A stretch of 64,000 bases of DNA from Kitasatospora sp. NBC_00315 (GTDB taxonomy: Bacteria; Actinomycetota; Actinomycetes; Streptomycetales; Streptomycetaceae), in contig NZ_CP108025.1 of the NCBI RefSeq assembly GCF_041435095.1, forward strand, positions 6,510,001 through 6,574,000, written 5' to 3'. The notes beneath the pieces were generated by a model, which saw only the letters and a program-made list of their open reading frames with translations, did not search any database and had not been told where the DNA came from. Positions 16,249 through 24,697 of this stretch are shown here, piece by piece. How positions within the stretch are numbered: the first letter of the stretch is position 1; every line of letters starts with the position of its first letter. A program made the translations under genes and the position numbers.

Positions 16249-16893
16249 TCAGGACTGGAGCTTGAAGTCCTCGAAGGTGATGGCCCGACCGGGAAGGACG
16301 GAGTGGGCGGGCGCCCGCATGCCGTCCAGGAACAGCTGCAGGTGGCGGTGGACGAAGTCGGAGAAGTTGAGGCAGTGCGTGCCGGGGAGCGGCCGGGTGA
16401 GCTGGCTGATGGCGACGAAGACGTCCCCGGCGCCGACGTCCGCGCGCAACGCACCGCAGTGGCGCGCGCGGTCGAGCAGCTCCGTGACGGTGCTCTCCAG
16501 CCGGGCACGGGCCTCCACCAGCTCGGGGTCGAACGGGTCGAAGCGGCCGGACATCATCGGGCAGAGCGCGCCGAGCTTCTCGTCGGCCGCCGCGTGGACG
16601 AAGCCCACGAGGGCCTCGAACGGCTCGGACCCGTCGCCGAGGGCTTCCTCGGCCCGTGCGACGATTCGGGTCTTCACCTGGAGGACGACGGCCCGGAAGA
16701 GCGACGCCCGGTCCGGGAAATTACGGTACAGGGTCGCGTTGCCCACTCCCGCACGCCGGGCGATCTCGTCCAGCGGCGCATCGGCACCGTGCTCGACGAA
16801 GGCCTCCCGGGCCGCCATGATGATCCGCTCCCGGTTGCGTGAGGCGTCCGCACGCAGCTTGGGTGCGCGGGGCGCGGCGATGGTGCTGGTCAC
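16249..16893 (-). CDS. TetR-family repressor of the adjacent exporter
   Basis: The 214-residue protein has the TetR DNA-binding region (NRERIIMAAREAFVEHGADAPLDEIARRAGVGNATLYRNFPDRASLF, about residues 20-65). Its C-terminal domain resembles the SbtR-like group (MSGRFDPFDPELVEARARL). It precedes the EmrB-type exporter in the same direction with a 172-bp gap. A perfect inverted repeat at 16914-16932, in its own leader, fits autoregulation. Confidence 0.85.
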   Translation of the reverse strand: MTSTIAAPRAPKLRADASRNRERIIMAAREAFVEHGADAPLDEIARRAGVGNATLYRNFPDRASLFRAVVLQVKTRIVARAEEALGDGSEPFEALVGFVHAAADEKLGALCPMMSGRFDPFDPELVEARARLESTVTELLDRARHCGALRADVGAGDVFVAISQLTRPLPGTHCLNFSDFVHRHLQLFLDGMRAPAHSVLPGRAITFEDFKLQS

Positions 16894-16913
16894 GGCGGAC
16901 TCCTCTCCGGGTT

Positions 16914-16932
16914 CCGGGGAGAAGCTCCCCGG
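16914..16932. promoter_or_regulatory. Inverted repeat in the TetR leader, candidate operator
   Basis: CCGGGGAG-AAG-CTCCCCGG is a perfect 8-bp inverted repeat 21 bp ahead of the start codon. A second, weaker one (GGGGA...TCCCC, 16955-16969) follows. Either could be the TetR site. Confidence 0.5.
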
Positions 16933-17144
16933 TTGGGCCTACAGAAGAGCAAACGGGGATTCCGTCCCCAGAAATTTCGGAACTCGACGTGACCTGGATC
17001 ACATTTTCGCCCGGGGCCGTGCGGAGCCGGTCCGGAGGTGGTTCCTGGGCCGTTCCGGGCTCCTTCCGACCGGCGATGACCGGGGGCGACCGGCCCGTGA
17101 CGGGCCGCCCGACCCTCGTCGGGCCGGAGCGTGAGGCCGGACGG

Positions 17145-17711
17145 TCAGGCCGGGCCGGCGGGGTGGTCCCGGAGGGCGGCCCGAAGGGAGACGCTGTGCT
17201 CGGAGCGGACCAGCCGCAGCATCGGGCATCGGCCGTCCGCGGTGGCGAGCAGGGAGGCGGCGGTCCCGGCGTCCACGGCGCCGCGCAGGTCGACGGTCGC
17301 GGTCAGGTCGTACGGCACCGGCGGCGCGTCGGTGGCGACGCCGAAGAAGCGGGCGTCGTTGTTGCGTGCGGTGACGGCGACCTCGACCCGGTCCAGCGCG
17401 AGTCCGTCCGTGGCCGCGATGCACAGGATGGTGTGGGTCAGGCAGGTGCTGATCACCGCGCACAGCAGCTCGGGCGAGGACGGGCCGAGGCCGAAACCCC
17501 CGATGTCCGGGCCGCCGTCGCCGATGAGCGACCAGTCGCCGATCCGTACCTTGCGCACGCCGGTGGCGTCGTCGGCCACGCAGACCGCGCCGATCTCCTC
17601 GTCCCAGTCCCCGCTCGCGGGACGGCGGGCGGCCGCGGCACGCATCGCGGCGCCCTTGTCGCGCAGGTGATCGGCGAGCCCGGGGCGGTGGGGCGCGGGT
17701 GTGATCGTCAT
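17145..17711 (-). CDS. OsmC-family protein
   Basis: The 188-residue protein shows the OsmC/Ohr pattern: VRIGDWSLIGDGGPDIGGFGLGPSSPELLCAVISTCLTHTILCIAATDGLALDRVEVAVTAR. In it one Cys of the ELLCAVISTCLTH helix is the expected redox residue. The C-terminal part (LLATADGRCPMLRLVR) holds the second Cys in the CPML motif. Such proteins reduce organic or fatty acid hydroperoxides in the cytoplasm. The start at 17711 gives the usual length plus a short leader. Confidence 0.83.
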   Translation of the reverse strand: MTITPAPHRPGLADHLRDKGAAMRAAAARRPASGDWDEEIGAVCVADDATGVRKVRIGDWSLIGDGGPDIGGFGLGPSSPELLCAVISTCLTHTILCIAATDGLALDRVEVAVTARNNDARFFGVATDAPPVPYDLTATVDLRGAVDAGTAASLLATADGRCPMLRLVRSEHSVSLRAALRDHPAGPA

Positions 17712-17789
17712 GCCGGGCAGCCTACCGGGAGGTGGATCCTCCCCGGGGTCAACCTCATCGCCGGCGGGCGAAGTTGACGAGTCGTCGAT

Positions 17790-17823
17790 GGCCGGCCCAC
17801 GCCGCGTCGCGGCCGGGCCGGCC
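17790..17823 (-). terminator. Hairpin downstream of the membrane protein gene
   Basis: GGCCGGCCC (17790-17798) pairs perfectly with GGGCCGGCC (17815-17823). It lies just past the stop of the minus-strand gene at 17875 and before the OsmC start. Confidence 0.5.
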
Positions 17824-17874
17824 CTGGACGCCCCGCCCCGGAGGATCAGCGCGCGGAGGTCCCCACCCGGCCTC

Positions 17875-18600
17875 TCACGTGCGCGAATGCCGCCCGTGTC
17901 GTCCGCCCGCCGTGGCCGTACCGGCGCCTGCACCCGCGCGGGCCGGGGAGCGCCCGGCCGCCAGGCGCGCGACGGCCGCGGCGACGAGCAGCAGCGCGGC
18001 GGGCACCGCGATGTTCAGCGCCTGCCGGATGCCCCGGGGGTCGCGCAGCGTGTCCAGCGGCAGGCCGGCGCGCCCGAGCAGGTAGAACGAGTCGTACGTC
18101 GCCGCCACGTACGCCACCGCGCAGAACAGCACGCCGAAGGCGAGCAGCGGCAGGCTGCGCTCGCCGGCCGCGAGGGCGAGCAGGGTGACCGCGACCAGCA
18201 GGACGGGCGTGGCGCCGTTGAAGAGGATCAGCTCGGCCGTCTCCACCAGGGCGGAGGGCCGGTGGAAGCCGTGCCAGTGGGTGACCGTCAGCCAGGCCGT
18301 TCCGGCCGCGAAGACCGTGGCCGTGAGAATGGCCGGCACCAGCCGGCCGAGGTTCCCGGTCCGCCGGTAGCGCCTGACCAGCAGGAACCCGCCGAGCGCC
18401 GTCGCGAGCAGTGCGTACACCTGGAGCAGGCCCGGGCGCGGGAGTTGGTCGACGGTGAGCAGGCCGGCGGGGGAGGAGAGACCGACCGCGCAGTCCCGGC
18501 CGCCCGTGCAGGGGGATCCGTGCGTGACGTACAGCGGTAGTGACAGGAGCAGCAGCCCGCCGAAGACCGCCAGAGCGAACCAGTACCGTCGTGTTGCCAC
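17875..18600 (-). CDS. Membrane protein of unknown function, about seven segments
   Basis: The 241-residue product is mostly hydrophobic. Its segments include RYWFALAVFGGLLLLSLPLY, LLQVYALLATALGGFLLV, LVPAILTATVFAAGTAWLTV, LILFNGATPVLLVAVTLLAL, LPLLAFGVLFCAVAYVAATY and LNIAVPAALLLVAAAVARL. Two cysteines in the first outer loop (SPCTGGRDCAVG) may form a disulfide. I do not recognise a family. GTG at 18600 has AGGAAGG ahead of it and is preferred over the GTG at 18609. Confidence 0.65.
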   Translation of the reverse strand: MATRRYWFALAVFGGLLLLSLPLYVTHGSPCTGGRDCAVGLSSPAGLLTVDQLPRPGLLQVYALLATALGGFLLVRRYRRTGNLGRLVPAILTATVFAAGTAWLTVTHWHGFHRPSALVETAELILFNGATPVLLVAVTLLALAAGERSLPLLAFGVLFCAVAYVAATYDSFYLLGRAGLPLDTLRDPRGIRQALNIAVPAALLLVAAAVARLAAGRSPARAGAGAGTATAGGRHGRHSRT

Positions 18601-18929
18601 CGGGGCCACCTTCCTGCCGTCCGGAAACCTGTCGTGGACCTGCTTTTCCGGCCGATTCTCCTCGGCCTGTCAAGGCCCCGTCGGATGCCCGCCCGGGAGG
18701 GCTATCGCCCTCGGGGCCAGGCGAGTTGGGCATCGCGGGCGGTGCATCCGGAGCGTGACGGAACAGGTCGGGACGGGTGAGCAGCACGGGCGGGATGTGC
18801 GAGCCGGGGGAGAGGCGCGTGCCGTGCCGCGCTCCGGCACCCGGGTGACCCTAGGCTGAGGTCGGACGGCGGCCCGGCGGCCGCCCGTGCCGGGACGGCC
18901 CCGGCGCCGGCCGAGGAGGTAGCGCGAGA
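18601..18929. other. Intergenic region without a supported gene
   Basis: This 329-bp gap between divergent genes has no convincing reading frame. Small inverted repeats are present (GGCCT/AGGCC near 18665 and GAGGGC/GCCCTC at 18697-18712). It must hold the promoters of both flanking genes, but no clear -35/-10 pair was found. Confidence 0.6.
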
Positions 18930-19715
18930 ATGGGCAGCCCAACTCCCAAGGTGCGATGCGTGGCGGCTGCGCCGTGCTGGGTCAGCCTCACGGCGCACGA
19001 TCTCGACGCGGCACAGGAGTTCTACGGGCAACTGCTCGGCTGGGATTTCGAACCGGGCCCCGACCGGTTCGGTCCCTACGTCCACGCCGTCGTCGCGGGC
19101 GAGGCGGTGGCCGGCCTCGGGGTCGGGGGGAGCGACTGGTCGATGCCGGTCGCCTGGACCAACTACTTCGGCACCGAGAATGCCGACCGGGCCGCCGACG
19201 CGGTCCGTGAGCGGGGCGGGACGCTGGCGGTCGGACCGCTCGCCTTCGACGTCGGCCGGGTGGCCTTCGCGGCCGACCCGGCCGGTGCCTCCTTCGGCAT
19301 CTGGGAGGGCCCGGCCGGGCCGCCCAGGCGGCAGGAGGTGCCCGGGGCCCCGGTCTGGATCGAGCTGCGGACGCCGGATCCGTTCGCCGCCGCCATGTTC
19401 TACGGCGAGGTGTTCCGCTGGGACGACCGTGACCCGGCGGAGTTCGAGGTGCGCTGGGAGCACGAACGGGTGGTGCTGCTCGCGGGCGGCCGCAGCGTCG
19501 CCGCGCTGCGGGCGGAGAAGGCGGACAGTCCGGCCGGCACGCCGCCGCACTGGGAGGTCTCCTTCTCCGTGCCGGACGCGGACGCGGCGGCCGCCCGGGC
19601 CGAGCACCTCGGCGGCGGCCCGATCGGGCCGGTGTTCGACAGTCCGTACGGGCGGGTCGCCCGGCTGCGGGATCCGCAGGGCGGCCGCTTCGCGGTGATC
19701 AGCCCCCGGGTGTAG
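18930..19715 (+). CDS. Two-domain VOC/glyoxalase-like protein
   Basis: The 261-residue protein contains two vicinal-oxygen-chelate domains. One (about residues 12-125) starts CWVSLTAHDLDAAQEFYGQLLGWDF. The other (about 133-258) starts VWIELRTPDPFAAAMFYGEVFRWDD and ends VARLRDPQGGRFAVISP. This arrangement is common in streptomycete glyoxalase/bleomycin-resistance-like proteins. The reaction is unknown. A strong GAGGAGGT site precedes the start. The 3' end overlaps the convergent hemerythrin gene by 17 bp. Confidence 0.85.
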   Translation: MGSPTPKVRCVAAAPCWVSLTAHDLDAAQEFYGQLLGWDFEPGPDRFGPYVHAVVAGEAVAGLGVGGSDWSMPVAWTNYFGTENADRAADAVRERGGTLAVGPLAFDVGRVAFAADPAGASFGIWEGPAGPPRRQEVPGAPVWIELRTPDPFAAAMFYGEVFRWDDRDPAEFEVRWEHERVVLLAGGRSVAALRAEKADSPAGTPPHWEVSFSVPDADAAAARAEHLGGGPIGPVFDSPYGRVARLRDPQGGRFAVISPRV

Positions 19716-20457
19716 CCGTTCCCGGTGCGTCGTGGTCGGGTGCGATGCGGTCGGATACGTCGTGGTCGGGTGCGGTGCGGTCGTGGTGTGCCTCGGGTTG
19801 CGGTGCGGCGGGTCCGGGCTCGGGTGCGCCGCCGTCCGGTCCGCCGCTCCCGGATGCGGGGCCGGGGCCGGCGGCGGATTCGGCGCCGGGGCCGGATTCG
19901 GAGCCGGTGGGCCGGTCCGCCGTGGCTCGCCGGGCCTCCCGCAGCCGTTCACCCAGCGCGGTCAGCAGAGCCGGTGCCATCGCCCTGCGCACCGCGGGGA
20001 AGAGTCGTTCCTCCTCTTCGCCCAGATGGGTGTGAACGGCGCCGGAGAGGCCGGTCAGCAGCGGCGCGAAGGCCGGATCGCCGGGGACCAGGCCCTGCAG
20101 GTCGGTGAGGTACTGCCCGATGGCGAGGTGGTCGGCGAGGCTGGTGAAGACCAGCGCGCCGCCGTCCGGCACCTGCTCGTGCACCGCGGGGAAGAGGTAC
20201 TCCTCCTCGTCGGTGCAGTGGCTCAGCAGTAGGTCGGAGAGCTCCTCGACGAGGGCCACCAGAGCCTCTGGGCCGGGGCCCGACGCCGTGCCGTGCCCGG
20301 CCGCAGCGTCCTGCGCGCCCGTCGGCGCCGTGCCGGTCGGCGGCGGCCCGGCCTGCTCCGCGCCGGTCGGCGCGGTCGCCTCGATCCGGGTGAGCAGCTC
20401 CGCCACCAGGCGGTGGTCGGCGCTGAGCTCGCCCACGACGTCTGCCCTGTTGCTCAT
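19699..20457 (-). CDS. Hemerythrin (HHE) domain protein with a repetitive tail
   Basis: The 252-residue protein has an HHE cation-binding domain: SADHRLVAELLTRIE, LLLSHCTDEEEYLFPAVHE, ADHLAIGQYLTDL and HTHLGEEEERLFPAVRR supply the His and Glu ligands of a diiron or haem site. An Ala/Gly/Thr-rich insert separates the first two helices. The C-terminal 70 residues are low-complexity and include an imperfect 10-residue repeat (RTAPDHDVSD, RIAPDHDAPG) encoded by a 25-of-30-bp direct repeat (19729-19753 and 19759-19783, one mismatch). It probably senses or binds oxygen species or nitric oxide in the cytoplasm. Confidence 0.82.
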   Translation of the reverse strand: MSNRADVVGELSADHRLVAELLTRIEATAPTGAEQAGPPPTGTAPTGAQDAAAGHGTASGPGPEALVALVEELSDLLLSHCTDEEEYLFPAVHEQVPDGGALVFTSLADHLAIGQYLTDLQGLVPGDPAFAPLLTGLSGAVHTHLGEEEERLFPAVRRAMAPALLTALGERLREARRATADRPTGSESGPGAESAAGPGPASGSGGPDGGAPEPGPAAPQPEAHHDRTAPDHDVSDRIAPDHDAPGTATPGG

Positions 20458-20599
20458 GGCTCGCCCCGTTCCGGTTCGCCCTCGTCACGTCGGCCGGCCC
20501 GGCCTGATTCCAGTATCCGGCGTCGAGCGGGCCGCCGTACGGCCGCGCGACCGCGCCGGGGCCCCCACGGCGCCGCAGGTCCGACGGCGCCGCGGCGGT

Positions 20600-21202
20600 T
20601 CAGGGGCCCTCCCGGCGCCCGGTCAGGCCGAGCAGTCGGGTCAGCGGGGTCACGTCGTCGGGGGTGGGCACGGGCGGCCCGAACAACCCGCTCGCCGCGA
20701 GGTCCTCTCCGTGGCCGGTGACCTCGCCCAGCGCGAAGTCCACCAGCTCGGGTGCCAGGGCCGGGTCGGCGCCGATGGCACGGGCGAGGTCCCAGGTGTG
20801 GACGACGGTGTCCGCGAGCAGCTGGGCGCAGTAGATCGGCGCCCCCACGTCGCCGTACGAGAGGTGCACGGTGACCTCCGCCGCTCCCGGGACGCCGAAG
20901 GCCTCCTGCGCGGCGTCGGCGGCCGTCTGCCAGAACGCCGCCGGGTCGTCGTCGAGTACGTCGCCGTCGAAGCGTCCGCCGACCTCCGCGACGGTCGCGC
21001 CCATCAGCAGCTCGGGTACCCAGAGCTGCTCGACGGTGACGTGGTTGACGAGATCGCGGACGGACCAGTCGGTGCAGGGGGTCGGGGCCGCCCACTGGTG
21101 CGGCGCGACCCGGCGGACCTGCCGGCCGAACGCGGCGAGGGCCTGCGGGTAGCGGGCGGCCGCGGAGGTGGCCGCCGGGTGCGCTTCGGGTCGCTCTGAC
21201 AT
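20600..21202 (-). CDS. TIGR03086-type metal-binding protein (DinB/mycothiol-dependent fold)
   Basis: The 200-residue protein has the MDMPI-like pattern: PTPCTDWSVRDLVNHVTVEQLWVPELL, YGDVGAPIYCAQLLADTVVHTWDLARAIGADP and a Leu-rich C-terminal part. The family is a four-helix DinB-like bundle with His ligands for a metal, and some members are mycothiol-dependent isomerases or transferases. The substrate here is unknown. It is transcribed separately from the flanking genes. Confidence 0.8.
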   Translation of the reverse strand: MSERPEAHPAATSAAARYPQALAAFGRQVRRVAPHQWAAPTPCTDWSVRDLVNHVTVEQLWVPELLMGATVAEVGGRFDGDVLDDDPAAFWQTAADAAQEAFGVPGAAEVTVHLSYGDVGAPIYCAQLLADTVVHTWDLARAIGADPALAPELVDFALGEVTGHGEDLAASGLFGPPVPTPDDVTPLTRLLGLTGRREGP

Positions 21203-21356
21203 GCCTCCACCCTGCCTCCGATCGCCCGCCCCGGCGCGTCGGGCGGCCCGGTGGCGGGGCGCCGCCGGTCCGGTCCGGGCGGGGCGGAGCGGTGGACGGG
21301 CGCGGGTGGGGCTGGGCGGAGCGGTGGACGGGCGCGGGTGGGGCGCGGGTGGGGTG

Positions 21357-22127
21357 TCAGCCGCCGACCCGGACCAGTGCGAGGGTGATGTTGTCCGGCC
21401 CGCCCGCCTCGATCGCGGCCTTCCACAGGTCGAACGCCGCCCGGCCGTCCGCCCGCTCCGACTGCTCGTACGGTCCGGCCAGCACGCGGTGCAGCTCCTC
21501 GTCCGGCACCGGGTCGGTGAGGCCGTCGCTGCACACCAGGAACCGGTCGCCGACGGCCAGCCCGGCCGTCGTCACGTGCGGTTCGACCACGGTCAGCTCC
21601 GCGGAGCCGCCGAGGGACTGCGTGACCAGGGAGGTGGTGCGTCGGCCGGGGTCGAGCGGCGGGGAGTCGTCCGTGCTGAGTCGCCGCAGCCCGTCGGGCG
21701 CCACCCGGTACACGCGGCTGTCGCCGACGTTGAAGACGACCAGCGACTGCGGGAGCAGGACGACCCCGGCGACCGTCGTCCCCATCGCGGTCAGTTCGGG
21801 AGCCGCAGCGGCCGCCTCGTACACCGCGCGGTTGCAGGTGTGCAGCTCCTCCCGGACGGCCTGCTCGCTGTCCAGCCGCGCGCCCGCCGCCGCGAGCCGG
21901 CGGGCCACCAGCGCGCCCGCGACCTCGCCGCCGGGATGGCCGCCCAGCCCGTCCGCGACCGCCACCACGCACGGCGGCGACCCGGCCCCGTCGAGCGGGA
22001 ACAGCAGGGTCTGCGGATTCCCGGTCACCGTGGCGCAGAGCGTCCACGGCCCGACGGCCAGGCTGTCCTCGTTGTGCTCCCGGACCAGTCCCTCATGGCT
22101 CAGCGCACTCACCGCGACGTAGGGCAT
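21357..22127 (-). CDS. PP2C-family serine/threonine phosphatase
   Basis: The 256-residue cytosolic enzyme starts MPYVAVSALSHEGLVREHNEDSL and keeps the metal-binding aspartates: VVAVADGLGGHPGGEVAG, VFNVGDSRVYRV, FLVCSDGLTDPV and GGPDNITLALVRV. It lacks a transmembrane segment or sensory domain, so it is a stand-alone PstP/PrpC-like phosphatase. No partner kinase is next to it. Confidence 0.9.
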   Translation of the reverse strand: MPYVAVSALSHEGLVREHNEDSLAVGPWTLCATVTGNPQTLLFPLDGAGSPPCVVAVADGLGGHPGGEVAGALVARRLAAAGARLDSEQAVREELHTCNRAVYEAAAAAPELTAMGTTVAGVVLLPQSLVVFNVGDSRVYRVAPDGLRRLSTDDSPPLDPGRRTTSLVTQSLGGSAELTVVEPHVTTAGLAVGDRFLVCSDGLTDPVPDEELHRVLAGPYEQSERADGRAAFDLWKAAIEAGGPDNITLALVRVGG

Positions 22128-22484
22128 GCTTGCCGCCCTTCCGGGTCGGTCGGTCTCGTCCCCGCTGCCTTCCATTGTCGCCCGGGCCCGGCGGCCGGGC
22201 ATCGGCATGGGCGGCGCGCGGGGCCACCGCCCCAGGGCCGTGCCGCGCAGCCAGGCGTGCGTCGGCGCACGGAGCCGGGCCCGGTCGAAGCCCCGCCCGT
22301 GGCCGGGGTGGACCACGGAGACGGGCCCGTGAACGCTCCGCCGGGCGGGGAGCGGATCCCCGGCTCCCACACGGTCGCGCTGCCCGGTCGCTCCGGCCGG
22401 TCGCTCCGGTGCCGGGGGAATGAACCCGGGTCGACCGGTGCTAGGGTGGTTGAAAGTTAAATGACATGGGGAGTGGTGAGCAGC
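22128..22484. other. Intergenic region with an AT-rich leader element
   Basis: No gene is supported in this 357-bp gap between the divergent phosphatase and monooxygenase genes. Close to the monooxygenase start lies an unusually AT-rich stretch, TTGAAAGTTAAATGAC (22450-22465), just after a TAGGGT -10-like hexamer (22442-22447). It contains two GTTRAA half-elements and could be a regulator site. Confidence 0.4.
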
Positions 22485-23585
22485 ATGCAGTTCGGAATCT
22501 TCACCGTGGGCGACGTGACCCCCGATCCCACGACCGGTCGGACGCCGACCGAGCACGAGCGGATCAAGGCGATGGTGGCCATCGCACTGAAGGCGGAGGA
22601 GGTGGGCCTGGACGTGTTCGCCACGGGCGAGCACCACAACCCGCCGTTCGTGCCGTCCTCGCCGACCACCATGCTCGGCCACATCGCCGCGCGGACCGAG
22701 AAGATCATCCTCTCCACGTCCACCACGCTGATCACCACCAACGACCCGGTGAAGATCGCCGAGGACTTCGCGATGCTCCAGCACCTCGCGGACGGCCGGG
22801 TCGACCTGATGATGGGACGCGGCAACACCGGGCCGGTGTATCCCTGGTTCGGCAAGGACATCCGCCAGGGCATCCCGCTGGCGATCGAGAACTACGCGCT
22901 GCTGCACAAGCTGTGGCGCGAGGACGTGGTCGACTGGCAGGGCCGCTTCCGTACGCCGCTGCAGTCCTTCACCGCCACTCCGCGTCCGCTGGACGGCGTG
23001 CCGCCGTTCGTGTGGCACGGCTCGATCCGCAGCCCGGAGATCGCCGAGCAGGCCGCGTACTACGGCGACGGGTTCTTCGCGAACAACATCTTCTGGCCCA
23101 AGGACCACTTCCGGAAGCTGATCAACCTCTACCGGGAGCGCTTCGCGCACTACGGCCACGGCACCCCGGAGCAGGCGGTGGTCGGGCTCGGCGGGCAGGT
23201 GTTCATGCGGCAGAACTCGCAGGACGCGGTACGTGAGTTCCGGCCGTACTTCGACAACGCGCCGGTCTACGGGCACGGTCCCTCGCTGGAGGAGTTCACC
23301 GAGCAGACTCCGCTCACCGTGGGGAGCCCCCAGGAGGTCATCGAGAAGACGCTGACCTTCCGCGAGAGCTTCGGCGACTACCAGCGCCAGCTGTTCCTGA
23401 TGGATCACGCCGGCCTGCCGTTGAAGACGGTGCTGGAGCAGCTGGATCTGCTCGGCGAGCAGGTGATCCCCGTCCTGCGCGAGGAGTTCGCCAAGGCACG
23501 CCCCGCCGGGGTGCCGGAGGGGCCCACCCACCGGGCGCTGGTCGCCCGACGGGACGCCCAGCAGGCCGCCGCACCGGCGCTCTGA
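22485..23585 (+). CDS. CE1758-family FMN-dependent luciferase-like monooxygenase
   Basis: The 366-residue protein matches the CE1758 group of bacterial-luciferase-like enzymes nearly throughout: MQFGIFTVGDVTPDPTTGR, VFATGEHHNPPFVPSSPTTML, RVDLMMGRGNTGPVYPWFGK and PPFVWHGSIRSPEIAEQAAYYGDGFFANNIF. It should use reduced FMN and oxygen on an unknown substrate. GGGGAG precedes the ATG at 22485, while an earlier ATG at 22461 lacks a site. The gene downstream is its usual FMN reductase partner. Confidence 0.88.
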   Translation: MQFGIFTVGDVTPDPTTGRTPTEHERIKAMVAIALKAEEVGLDVFATGEHHNPPFVPSSPTTMLGHIAARTEKIILSTSTTLITTNDPVKIAEDFAMLQHLADGRVDLMMGRGNTGPVYPWFGKDIRQGIPLAIENYALLHKLWREDVVDWQGRFRTPLQSFTATPRPLDGVPPFVWHGSIRSPEIAEQAAYYGDGFFANNIFWPKDHFRKLINLYRERFAHYGHGTPEQAVVGLGGQVFMRQNSQDAVREFRPYFDNAPVYGHGPSLEEFTEQTPLTVGSPQEVIEKTLTFRESFGDYQRQLFLMDHAGLPLKTVLEQLDLLGEQVIPVLREEFAKARPAGVPEGPTHRALVARRDAQQAAAPAL

Positions 23586-23738
23586 CGCACCGCCCGCATC
23601 GGCGCATCGGCGCATCGCCGCACCGGCGCACCGGCGGTCCGGGACGCCGACCGGCCCACGCGCCGGTCGTCCGTCCCGGTGGCCGTCCGTCCGGCCCACC
23701 GGTCGTCCGGCGGTCGGTACCGAGAGGAGAGGAACACC

Positions 23739-24476
23739 ATGGACACCCTGAAGCTCGTGGCCGTGTCGGCAGGTCTCGGCAAGCCCTCGTCCACCCGCCT
23801 GCTGGCCGACCGCCTGGCTGCGGCCGCCGTGCTGCGACTCGGCGGGGAGGCAGCGGTACAGGTACGGGTGATCGAACTGCGGGACCTCGCCACCGGCATC
23901 GCCGACAACTTCGTGACGGGCTTCCCCGGCGCGGCGCTGCACGAGGCCCTCGGGGCGGTGGCGGAGGCGGACGGCGTGATCGCCGTGACACCGATCTTCA
24001 CCGCTTCGTACAGCGGGCTCTTCAAGTCGTTCTTCGACGTGATCGACAAGGACGCGCTGACCGGAAAGCCGGTGCTGATCGCGGCGACCGGCGGCACCGG
24101 GCGGCACTCACTCGCCCTGGAGTACGCCGTCCGGCCCCTGTTCACCTACCTCCGGGCGGTGGTCGTGCCGACGGCGGTCTACGCGGCGACCGAGGACTGG
24201 GGGAGCGGCGGGGACGCGCACACGGACGGGCTGCCCGCCCGGATCGACCGCGCGGCCGGGGAACTGGCCGCTCTGACGGCCCGCCGACCGGTGTTCCCGG
24301 TGCCGGGTCAACCCGAGCCGGGCCGAGTGCTGCCGGGTCGGTTGCTGCCGGATGGGTTGCTGCCGGACCGACCGGAGCAGGGGGACCCGGAGCAGGCCGG
24401 ACCGGAGCAGGCCGGACGGTGGCAGGGCGAGCCGGTGGTCCCGTTCGCCGAGCAGTTGGCGGCGCTGCGGGTCTGA
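23739..24476 (+). CDS. CE1759-family FMN reductase
   Basis: The 245-residue flavodoxin-fold protein (MDTLKLVAVSAGLGKPSSTRLLADRL, VIAVTPIFTASYSGLFKSFFDVID, KPVLIAATGGTGRHSLALEYAVRPLFTYL) should supply reduced FMN to the monooxygenase just upstream. A strong GAGAGGAGAGGAA site precedes it. Between residues about 197 and 226 the coding sequence is a run of 15-bp tandem units (24327-24371 and 24372-24416) encoding LPGRL/LPDGL and PEQAG pentapeptides. This insert is not expected in the family and lies before the conserved VPFAEQLAAL end. Confidence 0.87.
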   Translation: MDTLKLVAVSAGLGKPSSTRLLADRLAAAAVLRLGGEAAVQVRVIELRDLATGIADNFVTGFPGAALHEALGAVAEADGVIAVTPIFTASYSGLFKSFFDVIDKDALTGKPVLIAATGGTGRHSLALEYAVRPLFTYLRAVVVPTAVYAATEDWGSGGDAHTDGLPARIDRAAGELAALTARRPVFPVPGQPEPGRVLPGRLLPDGLLPDRPEQGDPEQAGPEQAGRWQGEPVVPFAEQLAALRV

Positions 24477-24494
24477 CGGCCCCGCCCACCCCAC

Positions 24495-24512
24495 CCGGCC
24501 CCTCCGGGCCGG
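24495..24512 (+). terminator. Hairpin after the monooxygenase/reductase operon
   Basis: CCGGCCC (24495-24501) pairs with GGGCCGG (24506-24512) over a 4-nt loop, 19 bp past the reductase stop. Confidence 0.5.
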
Positions 24513-24697
24513 TCCGTCCGAGTGGCGCGCGCACCCGCCGGTGGCCCGACGGGACGGGTCCGGGGCCGCCCGGCCCCGCCGGCTGCCCCCCCCGGCCGGG
24601 CCCGGCAGCGGTGGCCGGGGCCGGACTCCCCCCGGATACTCGGTCGAAGGGCCGCCGTGACCTGCGGCCCGTCGCCGACCCCAGGATCTGTGCTGCC

